A stretch of 64,000 nucleotides of DNA from Alistipes sp. (GCA_017621455.1 JAGATC010000016.1:1-64000); one strand, 5' to 3'. Positions 15,770 through 25,246 are shown, counted from the stretch's first letter. Translations and numbers: made by a program. The notes: generated by a model from the letters alone, not told the origin.

Positions 15770-18010
15770 TTACTTCGTGTCGACGAAGTGCTCCAGCGAC
15801 TTAACAATGTTACGCGAGTGAAGAACCATGGTCTTAGTCTCGGTAAGGATGTTGAAGAAGAGCATATTGGCCGATGACGAGCCACCCGTGTCGCGCAGAC
15901 GACGCAACTGGTTCTGCATAACCTCGTCGATTAGATTAAATAGGTCGTCACGCTTGGTGAGTACCGACTCCATATTCTCGAACGAGCGGGTGCGAAGCAT
16001 GTGGTTGATATCGCCAAATATCTCCTCCACGCGGTCGTTGATGCACTTAAGGTCATAGACCTGCTCCTTGGTTAGACCGCTGTGGTTGTTGTCGACATGC
16101 TTATAGCAGGGTCGTGTGATATGAAGCAGCGCCTTGCTGGTCTCCGAGATGTAGTCGACAACCTGCACGTAGAAGTGGCCTGTGTTGACATCGCTCTCCT
16201 CGAGGTTACGCAACAATGGGATAATCTCGTACTTCTGCTGACGTGTAGAGTGGTAGAACTCCTCAGCCTCGCGCACCATGTCGCGGAGCACCTTGCGGTT
16301 CTCCTTAAATACGGCGACAATCGTGCGGTCGTAGATGAGAGTAACCTTCTCCATCGATGTACATACCTGCTCGGTGTAGGTGATAAGCGCCTCCTCGGGG
16401 CTCTGTTTAAGTGTATCGCCTATCTTCGACACGGCAGACTCCTCTGTCTTTTTATCTTCTCCCTTCTTGCCGATGTTACTCTCGATGAGTCGGGCAAGGC
16501 ATATCACCGTAACGGCGATGGCTACGATGTTCCAGCCGCTAACCGAGATAAACTCACCGTAGGCAAGTACCAGTGTGACGACAAGGGCAATGAGGAATCC
16601 TCCTAATGCGGTGATAAACCAACCCATGATAACGGTGGTTACGCCTGTGATACGGTATACGGCACTCTCTCGTCCCCATGCTCTATCGGCGAGCGACGAA
16701 CCCATCGACACCATGAACACAACATACGTAGTCGACAATGGCAACTTTAGCTGCGTACCTATGGAGATAAGGATTGCCGCAGCCGTAAGGTTTACCGTAG
16801 CGCGAATAAGGTCGTAGTTGGCATCGCCACGCTCCTCCTCGGTAAGGGGAGTGAAGCGGTTGTTAATGAACTCCTTAACTGAGTTAGGTGTGATGGCTGC
16901 AAGGGCGTTGTTTACGGCACGAGCACCACGCACAATACCACGTGATGCGGCTGTTGCCTCGCTATCTGTGGGTGCCTCCTCGCTCTGCGACGAGAGCTTG
17001 CGCTCGGTCTCGATTACTCGCATAGCCTTCTTCGACGTAAAGAGCGTGACAACCATCACCAGACCCGCAGCACACATAATCCAGAAGTTGGCCGAGGTGG
17101 GATTCATGAGAGCCTCCATAGATTGTGGTGCCTCACCTGCCGCTCTGGCAATCATATATGAGTCGTAGCCAGCATAGGGCACGCCGATAAAGTTCACAAG
17201 GTCGTTACCCGCAAATGCCAAGGCCAACGAGAAGGTGCCCGCAAGAATCGAAACGCGTAGAATGTTTACCTTGCAGCGCTGTAATATCCACAACAACAGT
17301 GAGCTACCAAGCCATAGGATAAGTAGCGCCATGGCTGTATTCTCGTTTACGTAGTCCTTAACGACATCTGGGATAAGCGTCGTACTCTTAAGACCCTTAA
17401 ATACAGTAAAATATATAATACCAGCCAAAGTGACACCGCACCAAAGCGCACCAAAGCGGTTGAAGAGCTTATGGTAGCGGAAAGAGAATATCACGCGCGA
17501 GATATACATCAGCAGATGACCGGTGAAGAATGCCAAGACCACCGACAGCAGGATACCCGACACTATACCGAGGGTGTTGCTCGCGTTGATATATTGGCTG
17601 AGCTCCGCCATAGAGGCATCACCACTCCAGATATTAAACAGCGCCAGTGCCAATGCCGAGCCGAGCAAGCCAAAGACGAGCGATACGGTGGTAGAGGTGG
17701 GCAGACCCAACGAGTTGTATATATCCAATAGGATGATATTCGAGAGCATCATACCCAGGAAGAGTATCATAATCTCTTGGTAGCTAAACATGTTAGGATG
17801 GAATACGCCACTACGTGCCACATCCATCATACCACTCGAGGTCATGACACCGACCATAACGCCAATCGCTGCGATGGTGAGGATGACATTTTTCGTAGCA
17901 GCCTTAGAGCCAAATGCTGAATTAAGGAAATTTACGGCATCGTTCGAGACTCCGACAACAATACCCATTACGGCCAATAGGGCCAAGATAATTACTATAA
18001 ATAGATCCAT
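15770..18010 (-). CDS. Inorganic phosphate transporter (Pit/PHO4) fused to a PhoU-like domain
   Basis: With the start at 18010, 21 bases after the promoter's -7 box, the protein has 746 residues. The first 530 hold two PHO4 halves with many membrane segments and the signatures GVSNDAVNFLNSAFGSKAA and LAFAGNDLVNFIGVP. The last 210 are soluble and helical, like PhoU, which regulates phosphate uptake and signalling. It is divergent from a PhoB/PhoR-like pair, so phosphate-dependent control is plausible. The longer start at 18031 would overlap the promoter. Confidence 0.94.
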   Translation of the reverse strand: MDLFIVIILALLAVMGIVVGVSNDAVNFLNSAFGSKAATKNVILTIAAIGVMVGVMTSSGMMDVARSGVFHPNMFSYQEIMILFLGMMLSNIILLDIYNSLGLPTSTTVSLVFGLLGSALALALFNIWSGDASMAELSQYINASNTLGIVSGILLSVVLAFFTGHLLMYISRVIFSFRYHKLFNRFGALWCGVTLAGIIYFTVFKGLKSTTLIPDVVKDYVNENTAMALLILWLGSSLLLWILQRCKVNILRVSILAGTFSLALAFAGNDLVNFIGVPYAGYDSYMIARAAGEAPQSMEALMNPTSANFWIMCAAGLVMVVTLFTSKKAMRVIETERKLSSQSEEAPTDSEATAASRGIVRGARAVNNALAAITPNSVKEFINNRFTPLTEEERGDANYDLIRATVNLTAAAILISIGTQLKLPLSTTYVVFMVSMGSSLADRAWGRESAVYRITGVTTVIMGWFITALGGFLIALVVTLVLAYGEFISVSGWNIVAIAVTVICLARLIESNIGKKGEDKKTEESAVSKIGDTLKQSPEEALITYTEQVCTSMEKVTLIYDRTIVAVFKENRKVLRDMVREAEEFYHSTRQQKYEIIPLLRNLEESDVNTGHFYVQVVDYISETSKALLHITRPCYKHVDNNHSGLTKEQVYDLKCINDRVEEIFGDINHMLRTRSFENMESVLTKRDDLFNLIDEVMQNQLRRLRDTGGSSSANMLFFNILTETKTMVLHSRNIVKSLEHFVDTK

Positions 18011-18030
18011 AACAAAAATAGTTATCGGCA

Positions 18031-18038
18031 CAAAGATA
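18031..18038 (-). promoter_or_regulatory. -7 box of the pit gene
   Basis: TATCTTTG on the minus strand, 20 bases before the preferred ATG at 18010. It supports that start. Confidence 0.65.
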
Positions 18039-18114
18039 TGAAATAATTGTTACAATAGTGTTACAAAAATATTTCAATGTTATTACTATGTCTGGCAAAA
18101 AACGCCACTAAAGT

Positions 18115-18145
18115 TTTGTGGATTGTGAAATTTTAGTTACATTTG
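18115..18145 (+). promoter_or_regulatory. Promoter of the PhoB/PhoR-like operon
   Basis: TTTG (18115-18118), a 19-base spacer and TACATTTG (18138-18145). A second -7-like box, TATATTTG, lies at 18180-18187, closer to the ATG. Confidence 0.65.
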
Positions 18146-18204
18146 TATGGCTTAAAGTAGACTTTACGATATATCATCGTATATTTGTCGAAAGATTTTG
18201 AAGT

Positions 18205-18927
18205 ATGGATAAATACAGAATACTTGTAGTCGACGACGAGGAGTCGCTATGCGAGATATTGAAGTTTAACCTTGAACGAGAGGGCTATGCTGTGACCACA
18301 GCACTGAGTGCCGAGGAGGCATTGGCTCTGGAGTTGGGCAGTTTCGACCTAATGATTCTCGACATCATGATGGGCGAGCTTAGCGGCTTCGGCCTGGCAC
18401 GCATCCTGCGCAAACGCTCGGAGACGGCCGAGACTCCCATAATCTTCTGCACGGCACTCGACTCCGAGGCAGACAAGATTAAGGGCTTAGATATTGGTGC
18501 TGACGACTACATATCGAAGCCGTTCTCCGTGGCGGAAGTGTTAGCGCGTGTGCGTAGCGTGTTGCGCCGCTCACGACGTGTGACACCCACAGCAACGGTA
18601 AGCGCCCCAGTGGCAGAGAACGAGCATAGTGAGGATGACACACTGCAATTTGAGGGCTTGGTAGTGAATAACCGCACGAAGAGCTGCACTATAGATGGCC
18701 AGGAGATACAGCTCACACGCAAGGAGTTTGATATTCTTGGACTGCTGCTCTCGAATCGCGACACCATACTCTCGCGCGAACAGATAATGAAACGCGTATG
18801 GAGCGAGGAGGTGGTGGTACTCGACCGCACCATCGATGTTAACATCACCCGCCTACGTAAAAAGTTAGCGAAATACGGGAACCATATAATAACACGAACA
18901 GGCTATGGCTATGGATTCAAGATCTAA
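18205..18927 (+). CDS. OmpR/PhoB-family response regulator
   Basis: This 240-residue regulator has a receiver with DDE at 10-12, phospho-acceptor Asp53 (MILDIMMGELSG) and the KPF motif, then a winged-helix DNA-binding domain (about 145-240; LTRKEFDILGLLL, LDRTIDVNITRLRKKL, TRTGYGYGF). The next gene overlaps it by 23 bases. Its place opposite the Pit-PhoU gene suggests phosphate control, but the true signal is unproven. Confidence 0.95.
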   Translation: MDKYRILVVDDEESLCEILKFNLEREGYAVTTALSAEEALALELGSFDLMILDIMMGELSGFGLARILRKRSETAETPIIFCTALDSEADKIKGLDIGADDYISKPFSVAEVLARVRSVLRRSRRVTPTATVSAPVAENEHSEDDTLQFEGLVVNNRTKSCTIDGQEIQLTRKEFDILGLLLSNRDTILSREQIMKRVWSEEVVVLDRTIDVNITRLRKKLAKYGNHIITRTGYGYGFKI

Positions 18928-20005
18928 GATTTTCAGCTATCGCGGTGGCATGTATCTGCTGCTTACGATTCTTATCTTTACACTCATCAGCGGATTTATT
19001 ACCTATCACTTCTCGCTCTTGAGCCACACGAGCATCAATAGTAGCGACGAGGGCATCTTCTTCGCTATCATTGGCGTGGCTGCTGTATCGATAGTCATCG
19101 CACTGGTGTTGGCCATGCGTATGAGCCGCAATCTACGTAGCCTCGACCGTGCCGTGGCAGCCATGGAGAGTGGCGCCGACATTAGCTCCATGCCTCAGTT
19201 TGCCAACGACGAGCTGGGCGACCTTGCACGCCACATTATCGACCTCTATGGTCGTTTGCAGGAGGCTACAAACGAGGTGAAGCGCGAGCACGACAACGCT
19301 CTGCATGAGCATCAGGAGAAGCTACGCATCAAGCGCCAACTGACAAACAACATCAACCACGAACTTAAGACCCCCGTGGCAGCAATCCAGGGCTACCTCG
19401 AGACCATGATCTCGTCGAAGGAGATGAGTGCCGAGGAGCGCGACGCCTTTATCGCCAAGAGCTACGCACACTGTCAGCGTCTTACGCAGCTGCTCAACGA
19501 CGTATCTACAATCACCCGCCTGGAGGATGGTAGCAGCCGTATCGAGCGCGAGAGTGTTGATTTGCGCGCTATTGTCGACGAGATTGCTTCAGAGGTGGCG
19601 CTGTTGCCCGACGACAAGCGCATGCGTATGAACATAAGCCTGCCATCGCCCATGCCTGTATTGGGCAACTCGACACTGCTAATGTCGATATTTAAGAACC
19701 TCACAGACAACGCCATAGCATACTCTGGCGGCCGTGACATCTACATCCGTTGCGAGGCTGAGGACGACGCCAACTACACCATAACGTTTGCCGACAATGG
19801 CATTGGCGTGGATGAGGACCACATCGGTCACATCTTCGAGCGCTTCTACCGCATCGACAAGGGTCGCTCGCGTAAGCTCGGAGGCACAGGCCTCGGACTA
19901 TCTATCGTGAAGAATGCGGTGCTCTTCCATGGTGGCGACATCACCGTAGCCAACCGTAAGGTGGGAGGTTTGGAGTTCACCTTTACCCTACCCAAGGCCA
20001 AATAA
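18905..20005 (+). CDS. Sensor histidine kinase, PhoR-like
   Basis: The 366-residue kinase has two membrane segments (about 14-36 and 46-68) with almost no periplasmic loop between them, then a HAMP-like linker, a dimerization helix with NHELKTPVAAIQGYLE, an N box FKNLTDNAIAYS and glycine boxes DNGIGVD and GTGLGLSIV. It partners the overlapping response regulator. A second ATG six bases further (18911) is also possible. The minimal loop suggests sensing within the membrane or through a partner such as the transporter. Confidence 0.94.
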   Translation: MAMDSRSKIFSYRGGMYLLLTILIFTLISGFITYHFSLLSHTSINSSDEGIFFAIIGVAAVSIVIALVLAMRMSRNLRSLDRAVAAMESGADISSMPQFANDELGDLARHIIDLYGRLQEATNEVKREHDNALHEHQEKLRIKRQLTNNINHELKTPVAAIQGYLETMISSKEMSAEERDAFIAKSYAHCQRLTQLLNDVSTITRLEDGSSRIERESVDLRAIVDEIASEVALLPDDKRMRMNISLPSPMPVLGNSTLLMSIFKNLTDNAIAYSGGRDIYIRCEAEDDANYTITFADNGIGVDEDHIGHIFERFYRIDKGRSRKLGGTGLGLSIVKNAVLFHGGDITVANRKVGGLEFTFTLPKAK

Positions 20006-20587
20006 CGCTTCCCGCGAGCTACCGCGGGCGAACAGAGAGAGGGGGCCGTGTGCGTTTGGCGCGTTGTCGCTACACGCAGCGGCTCTTCTTGAACACCTCT
20101 CCTCGGTGGCTACATTTACCCTACTATATCACTCTACGTCATTGCGAGGCGTCGCCGTGGCATTTTTATCTATCATTGCGAGGGCTTTGCCCGTGGCAAT
20201 CTCGCCTTCTTTCACGCTGCCCCCTCCGAGCGCCCTTTCCTTGGCATTAAAAATAATACCCACATTGTATGGGTGTGGCTATAGGATGTTGTGGGTATAC
20301 TTGTGTATACCCGCATAGTGTGGAGTATCGGGATGTGTTGCGGGAACGTCATCCATAGGAGTCTCGTCATTGCGAGGGCTATGCCCGCGGCCCTCTCACT
20401 CCTCATTGCGAGAGTCGGCACGACTCGTGGCAATCTAAAGAGATCCCCACGTCGCTTTGCTCCTCGGGATGACACCCACGCACCACCACCTCCTCACACG
20501 CAGCACCCACCCTTGTAATGCGGGTATTATCTTTAATACCCGCGTCCATACACCACGCCCCTTACCGTAACGCTGGTAGGTTTTTAC

Positions 20588-20697
20588 CTACCAGCATTGG
20601 AGAGAAGACAGAGAGAAGACAGAGAGAGGTCAGAGAGGAAACAGAGAGAAAGCAGAGAGGTAACAGAGAGAGTACAGAGAGAAAGCAGAGAACGGTT
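20588..20697. repeat. Degenerate purine-rich tandem repeat (ACAGAGAGA type)
   Basis: About 110 bases are built from imperfect copies of ACAGAGAGA/AGCAGAGAGG with a period near 8-17. One strand is almost wholly purine. No gene is evident. Confidence 0.75.
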
Positions 20698-20704
20698 AGT
20701 GACA

Positions 20705-20805
20705 ACGCGCCTAACGCACTCCGCCCTCCCTGAATCCTCCCTGAAACTCCCTGAATTCTCACTGAACCCTCACTGAATTCTCCTTGAATTCTCCCCGAGA
20801 ACTCC
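20705..20805. repeat. Degenerate tandem repeat (CTGAATTCTC type)
   Basis: About nine imperfect copies of a 10-12 base unit (CCTGAATCCT, CCTGAAACTC, CCTGAATTCT, CACTGAACCCT and so on) follow one another directly. Single similar units occur near 51945. Confidence 0.7.
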
Positions 20806-20992
20806 CCCCCTTGTCATCCTGAGCGGAGCGAAGTCGAAGGATCTGACAAGAGTAAAGAGCAAAGATACTATCGTACTGATTACCAGATTCTTCGCTGCGC
20901 TCAGAATGACATAGGTAGTATAGTTCAGAATGATAGAGCCAACAAAGAAGCTTTCATCTTTGCTCTTTCCTCTATTCATGCGGTGACTGAAA

Positions 20993-21022
20993 TTTGGATT
21001 TAAGAAAAATTAAGTATCTTTG
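20993..21022 (+). promoter_or_regulatory. Promoter of the CAT-like gene
   Basis: TTTG (20993-20996), an 18-base spacer and TATCTTTG (21015-21022), 25 bases before the ATG. Confidence 0.65.
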
Positions 21023-21047
21023 TAGTAGCTAACTAAAACCAACGACA

Positions 21048-21671
21048 ATGAGAGAGGTAGACCCCAAGACCACATCACGCGCCAAGGCTTTTGACCTATG
21101 GATGAAGGCTCCAATGCCTATGGTTACGATGACAAAGAGCTACGACATCACACATCTGCGCCGCATTGCTAAGCGCCGTGGCGTGAAGCTCAATATGCTT
21201 ATGTGCTACGCCGTGGTCAAGGCTGCCTCAGCATTCAAGGAGTTCTACATGCTGCCCGTGGGCGACAAGCTCATGGAGTTCGACCATCTGGCAATCAACA
21301 CCATAGTGATGACCAAGGATGGCGGAATAAACACCTGCGACATCCCCTATTCGGACGACATAAAGCAGTTTGAGGCTGACTATCTGCGACTTACCAACGA
21401 GGCGAGCCAATGCAACGAGGAGATTACGCTCGACGACAGCTACATGGTTATAGGCTCCTCGGCGCTCACTAAATGTGAGCTCGACTCGGTGGTCAATGTC
21501 TATGCTGGCTGCTGGAACAACCCCTTTGTGGTGTGGGGTAAGTATCGCAAAGGTTGGTTTCGCACCACACTCACCCTTTCGTTCCAGTTCCACCACACAC
21601 AGATGGATGGCCCCATCTCGACAGGCTTCCTAAACAAGCTGCAAGAGGTGATGAAGAGCCTTGAATATTAG
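21048..21671 (+). CDS. Chloramphenicol-acetyltransferase-like acyltransferase
   Basis: The 207-residue protein matches the trimeric CAT fold in length and end motif. FQFHHTQMDGP carries the catalytic-type histidine and aspartate of HHxxxDG. The N-terminal half resembles type A/CATA proteins (MTKSYDITHLRRIAKR). Many Bacteroidales carry such chromosomal proteins, and sequence alone does not show that it acetylates chloramphenicol. It stands alone between a repeat block and the TPP riboswitch. Confidence 0.88.
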   Translation: MREVDPKTTSRAKAFDLWMKAPMPMVTMTKSYDITHLRRIAKRRGVKLNMLMCYAVVKAASAFKEFYMLPVGDKLMEFDHLAINTIVMTKDGGINTCDIPYSDDIKQFEADYLRLTNEASQCNEEITLDDSYMVIGSSALTKCELDSVVNVYAGCWNNPFVVWGKYRKGWFRTTLTLSFQFHHTQMDGPISTGFLNKLQEVMKSLEY

Positions 21672-21700
21672 ATTACGGGTTGTAATTAGAATTTTTTTCG

Positions 21701-21708
21701 TATCTTTG
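21701..21708 (+). promoter_or_regulatory. -7 box of the thiamine operon
   Basis: TATCTTTG lies directly before the TPP riboswitch. Confidence 0.7.
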
Positions 21709-21712
21709 TCGC

Positions 21713-21852
21713 CACATAAGGGGTGCTAACTCCCATTTGTGCGATAAAGTCGTTGTTGTGCGCAGACAGCGATAGTCGTAGAGGTGGAGGGTTGGCTGAG
21801 ATTAAACCCATCGTACTGGATACGGGTAATGCCGAGACCAGGATTGGATAAA
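21713..21852 (+). promoter_or_regulatory. TPP (thi-box) riboswitch
   Basis: The conserved thi-box landmarks occur in order: AAGGGGTGCTAACTCC near 21718, GGCTGAGATTAAACCCA near 21794, and GGGTAATGCCGAGACCAGG near 21824. They match the thiamine-pyrophosphate sensing domain, whose binding of TPP shuts down thiamine uptake and synthesis genes. It lies about 40 bases before the TonB receptor gene. Confidence 0.92.
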
Positions 21853-21893
21853 TATCTTACGAAGCCCCTTTTCAAACTTAATTAATTTAAAGT

Positions 21894-24125
21894 ATGAAAA
21901 GGTTTTTTATTTTACTCGCCGCAACCACACTATCTACGGCAACGCTCTGGGCTCAGAGCACCGACTCACTACACTACGACATCGACATTGTGGAGGTATC
22001 TACTACGGCAGCCAAGCGCACCACGCCCGTAGCGCAAGATAACCTTACAAAGGAGGCTATAGTACGTTCAAGCTATGGCACCGACCTACCATCAGCACTC
22101 GCGCTAACCCCCTCAATGGTTGCCACCAACGAGACAGGTATTGGCATTGGTGCAACGTCCATACGTCTGCGTGGCACGGATGCTACGCGCATTAACGTCA
22201 CAATCAACGGAGTGGCTATGAACAACCCCGACTCACACTCGATGTATTGGTACGATACGCCCGACCTTATCTCGTCGGTAGGTTCAATTCAGGTGCAGCG
22301 TGGTGCGGGTGTCTCGACCAACGGCACAGGAGCCTTTGGTGGCTCGGTGGCGATGACTACCGATGCCCTCTCGCCCGAGTTCCGTGGCTCGGCATCGCTC
22401 TCCTATGGCTCGTACAACACAAACAAGCAGGCCTTACACATCTCCTCGGGACTTATGCGTGGCCACTGGGTGGTGGATGCACGCCTCACGCATATCGGCT
22501 CTGACGGCTACATCGACCGAGGCTCTACCGACCTTAAGAGCTATATGGCGCAGGTGGGCTACTATGGTGGCAACACGAAGATTAAGCTCCTATCGTTCGG
22601 TGGATCGGCAAAGACCTACCTTACCTACAATGGCGTGTCGCGCGAGGATATGGCGCTCTATGGCCGCAGATACCACGACTCGGGACAGTACGAGACATCG
22701 GATGGTCCCTTTGTTTTGGCCGATGGCACACACGTAGACTACTACGACGACCAGACAGACAACTACCTACAAATAAACAACCAGCTTGTAGTAAACCACC
22801 GCTTTAACAACCATTGGCAACTCAACGGCACACTGTTCTACACATACGGCTACGGCTACTACAATCAGTACAAGGAGGATGCCTGGTTGGCAGGCTATCT
22901 CAACCTTGCAACCGACAAGGAGCAGGGCGACCTTATCCGCCATAAGATTATGCGCAACCACCTCGGTGGTGCTAACCTTGCGGCGCACTACACCACATCG
23001 GCTCTCGACCTAACGTTTGGTGGCTCGTGGAGCTACTACACCTGCCCGCACTGGGGCACTCTGTCGTGGGTTGACGGCCTCGACAAGGGCGACATAGGGG
23101 GGTGCTGGTACGATAACGATGTTACGAAGCAGGATGCTAACGCCTTTGTGCGTGCCGACTGGAGGGTATTTCGCGGATGGGAGGATAATGAGCTACACCT
23201 CTTTGCCGACTTGCAGTATCGCTACGTACACTACAAGGCATGGGGCACTAACGACAATGCCATCTGGGGTGATGAGGGTGTTACGATGCAGCCTATAGAT
23301 GTAGACCAGCGCTACAACTTCCTGAATCCTCGCCTCGGCATCAGCTACATACACCATCGTCACAATGTGTTTGCATCGGTAGCCGTGGCACACCGCGAGC
23401 CTACACGTTCCGACTTCACCGACCGCTATATGTTCTCGGCAGATGATAGCTACCCCAAGCCCGAACGCCTCATAGATATCGAGCTGGGATATACCTATAT
23501 CGCACCTCGCCTAACGCTTGGCATTAACCTCTACTATATGCTCTACCACAACCAGCTCGTGGCTACGGGTATGGTAAACGATGGCGATGATGCACTAAAT
23601 ACGAATGTGGAGAAGAGCTATCGCCGTGGCGTGGAGCTTATGGCGTCGTGGAGGGTGGCTAAGTGGCTGACGCTCTCGGCAAATGCTACCTTATCGCAAA
23701 ACAAGATTAAGGACTATGTTGATGAATTGAAGGATAGCCCAACATACGGCGAGAACCTCGGTGATATGACCATATCGTACTCACCCTCGGTAATAGGCTC
23801 CGTTATTGCCGACTTCCACGTGGGTGGCTTCAGCGCACAATGGCATACGCAGTATGTTGGTAAGCAGTACTTTACTAATAACGAGATTGAGGCTTTGAGT
23901 CTCGATGCCTACTGCGTGACAAACCTCAACCTCGGCTACTCGCTTAAGACCAAGGGCGAGCGCGAGGTGCGCTTCGGCTTGGCCATAAACAACCTCTTCT
24001 CGACGCTCTATGAGTCGAATGGCTATGGCTACTCATATATGTGGGATGGCGAGCGTTACGACGACGCCTTCTTCTTCCCACAGGCCCCCATCAACTTCCT
24101 TGCAAACGTAACTGTAAACTTTTAG
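21894..24125 (+). CDS. TonB-dependent outer-membrane receptor, probably for thiamine
   Basis: The 743-residue protein has a signal peptide ending near WAQS (residue 20), a plug domain (LTKEAIVRSSYGTDLPSA to GGSVAMTTD, with IRLRGTDATRINVTINGV), and a beta-barrel ending in an aromatic residue (NVTVNF). Receptors of this class import scarce ligands using TonB energy. The TPP riboswitch ahead and PnuT behind make thiamine or a derivative the likely substrate (inference from context). Confidence 0.93.
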   Translation: MKRFFILLAATTLSTATLWAQSTDSLHYDIDIVEVSTTAAKRTTPVAQDNLTKEAIVRSSYGTDLPSALALTPSMVATNETGIGIGATSIRLRGTDATRINVTINGVAMNNPDSHSMYWYDTPDLISSVGSIQVQRGAGVSTNGTGAFGGSVAMTTDALSPEFRGSASLSYGSYNTNKQALHISSGLMRGHWVVDARLTHIGSDGYIDRGSTDLKSYMAQVGYYGGNTKIKLLSFGGSAKTYLTYNGVSREDMALYGRRYHDSGQYETSDGPFVLADGTHVDYYDDQTDNYLQINNQLVVNHRFNNHWQLNGTLFYTYGYGYYNQYKEDAWLAGYLNLATDKEQGDLIRHKIMRNHLGGANLAAHYTTSALDLTFGGSWSYYTCPHWGTLSWVDGLDKGDIGGCWYDNDVTKQDANAFVRADWRVFRGWEDNELHLFADLQYRYVHYKAWGTNDNAIWGDEGVTMQPIDVDQRYNFLNPRLGISYIHHRHNVFASVAVAHREPTRSDFTDRYMFSADDSYPKPERLIDIELGYTYIAPRLTLGINLYYMLYHNQLVATGMVNDGDDALNTNVEKSYRRGVELMASWRVAKWLTLSANATLSQNKIKDYVDELKDSPTYGENLGDMTISYSPSVIGSVIADFHVGGFSAQWHTQYVGKQYFTNNEIEALSLDAYCVTNLNLGYSLKTKGEREVRFGLAINNLFSTLYESNGYGYSYMWDGERYDDAFFFPQAPINFLANVTVNF

Positions 24126-24128
24126 ACT

Positions 24129-24701
24129 ATGGACCTCGCTCTCATACTGCAAATCGTAGGCACCACCCTCGGACTACTCTACTTATGGCTTGAATATAGG
24201 GCAAATATATGGCTATGGGTAGTGGGGGCTATTATGCCCATGGTGCATGGCATACTATACTTAGAGAGTGGTATCTATGCCGATGCTGCCATGCAGCTAT
24301 ACTACGTGCTGGCGGGTGTCTATGGCCTTGCAGTGTGGAAGCGCCGACCTAAGAAAAACAGCGAGGGGCGCATACGTCATACGCCCCTCGGTTGGGTTAT
24401 ACCGCTTGTTGCGGTCTATGTTGTGCTACATGTGTCACTCTACATCTTCCTTGTGGAGTGTACCGATAGCCGCGTGCCCCTCTTCGATTCGATGTCCACA
24501 GCACTAAGCATCGTAGCAATGTGGATGCTCTCTCGCAAGCTTGTCGAGCAGTGGCTCGTATGGCTGGTTGTCGATATGATTAGCGTGGGTCTCTACATAT
24601 ATAAGGGCATCCCCATCACCGCAGGACTATATACCATCTACTGCATCTTAGCCGTTGCGGGCTACCTTCGTTGGCGCAGGATGGCACGTGTAACTAATTA
24701 G
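24129..24701 (+). CDS. pnuT: PnuC/PnuT-family thiamine transporter
   Basis: The 190-residue inner-membrane protein has about seven membrane segments and PnuC-family marks (WLEYRANIWLWVVG, YADAAMQLYYVLAGVYG). It starts three bases after the TonB receptor stop, in the same riboswitch-controlled operon. That context points to PnuT (thiamine) rather than PnuC (nicotinamide riboside). A thiamine pyrophosphokinase often completes this operon in Bacteroidales, but none follows here. Confidence 0.9.
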   Translation: MDLALILQIVGTTLGLLYLWLEYRANIWLWVVGAIMPMVHGILYLESGIYADAAMQLYYVLAGVYGLAVWKRRPKKNSEGRIRHTPLGWVIPLVAVYVVLHVSLYIFLVECTDSRVPLFDSMSTALSIVAMWMLSRKLVEQWLVWLVVDMISVGLYIYKGIPITAGLYTIYCILAVAGYLRWRRMARVTN

Positions 24702-24745
24702 AGAATTGTGAAAATATTAACGCACAAACTTTAAGGCATAAATTT

Positions 24746-25202
24746 ATGAAAGTGATAAAATTTGTTGGAGTTCTCTTTACATCAATATTAGCTATCGGTT
24801 GCGTTAATATCGTAGACCAACTCCCCCCCCTATAAATATATTCGTTCTACGCAACTTGCTCCACAGAGTGGCCCAATAGAGATAGACTGCAAGGCACAGG
24901 AGTGTATAATAGAGTTTAGAAATCAGCCAAAGTTATCGATAGTGATAGGAGATAATTATGCAAAGAAATATTTAGATGTTCTAAATGTCGAATTAGAGTA
25001 TCCAGATATGTATAGTTGTGATTGGCTAACAATAAATTACACCGAAGACCCGCTAAAACTAATACTAACATTTACAGAAAACACAACAGATTATCACCGC
25101 TTTGTAGACATTGAGTGCCACGCTCCATCAAGGGCCACAGAATTTAGGGAATATGCACTTGTTATACAGTCTCCCAAGTGCGATGACGACAATATAGAAT
25201 AA
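24746..25202 (+). pseudogene. Small lipoprotein interrupted by a frameshift at a poly-C tract
   Basis: From the ATG at 24746 a lipoprotein signal reads MKVIKFVGVLFTSILAIGC, but the frame ends at TAA just after a run of eight C (24823-24830). In another frame the sequence is open straight from the C run to 25202 and continues sensibly (YKYIRSTQLAPQSG ... FTENTTDYHRFVDIEC). With seven C the two join into one protein of 151 residues. It is therefore a frameshifted gene, a phase-variable gene, or a sequencing error. The mature part is small and beta-rich; I do not recognise its family. Confidence 0.8.
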
Positions 25203-25246
25203 ACTGCGGGCGTCTCATTCATCTGTGTTCTGATATCTATCTCGTT

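Larger units (their letters stand above)
20006..20990. repeat. Gene-free kilobase of interspersed repeats
   Basis: No credible gene is seen. The stretch holds several CATTGCGAGGGC...GCCCGTGGCAAT units (about 20134, 20173, 20366, 20404), an inverted copy of the composite at 113-205 (about 20245-20345), the palindrome GGGTATTA...TAATACCC (20520-20543), and units reading CATCCTGAGCGGAGCGAAG (20815) and GATTCTTCGCTGCGCTCAG (20887). Two degenerate tandem arrays are listed separately. Short open frames are translations of the repeats. Confidence 0.85.

Noticed and set aside
20050..20979. Open frames of 60-90 codons between the PhoR-like and CAT-like genes
   Set aside because: All lie in repeat units or the tandem arrays; similar frames recur at other repeat blocks.
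21048..21671. Acquired chloramphenicol resistance
   Set aside because: The fold and HHxxxDG motif are CAT-like, but there are no mobile flanks and such chromosomal homologues often have other substrates.
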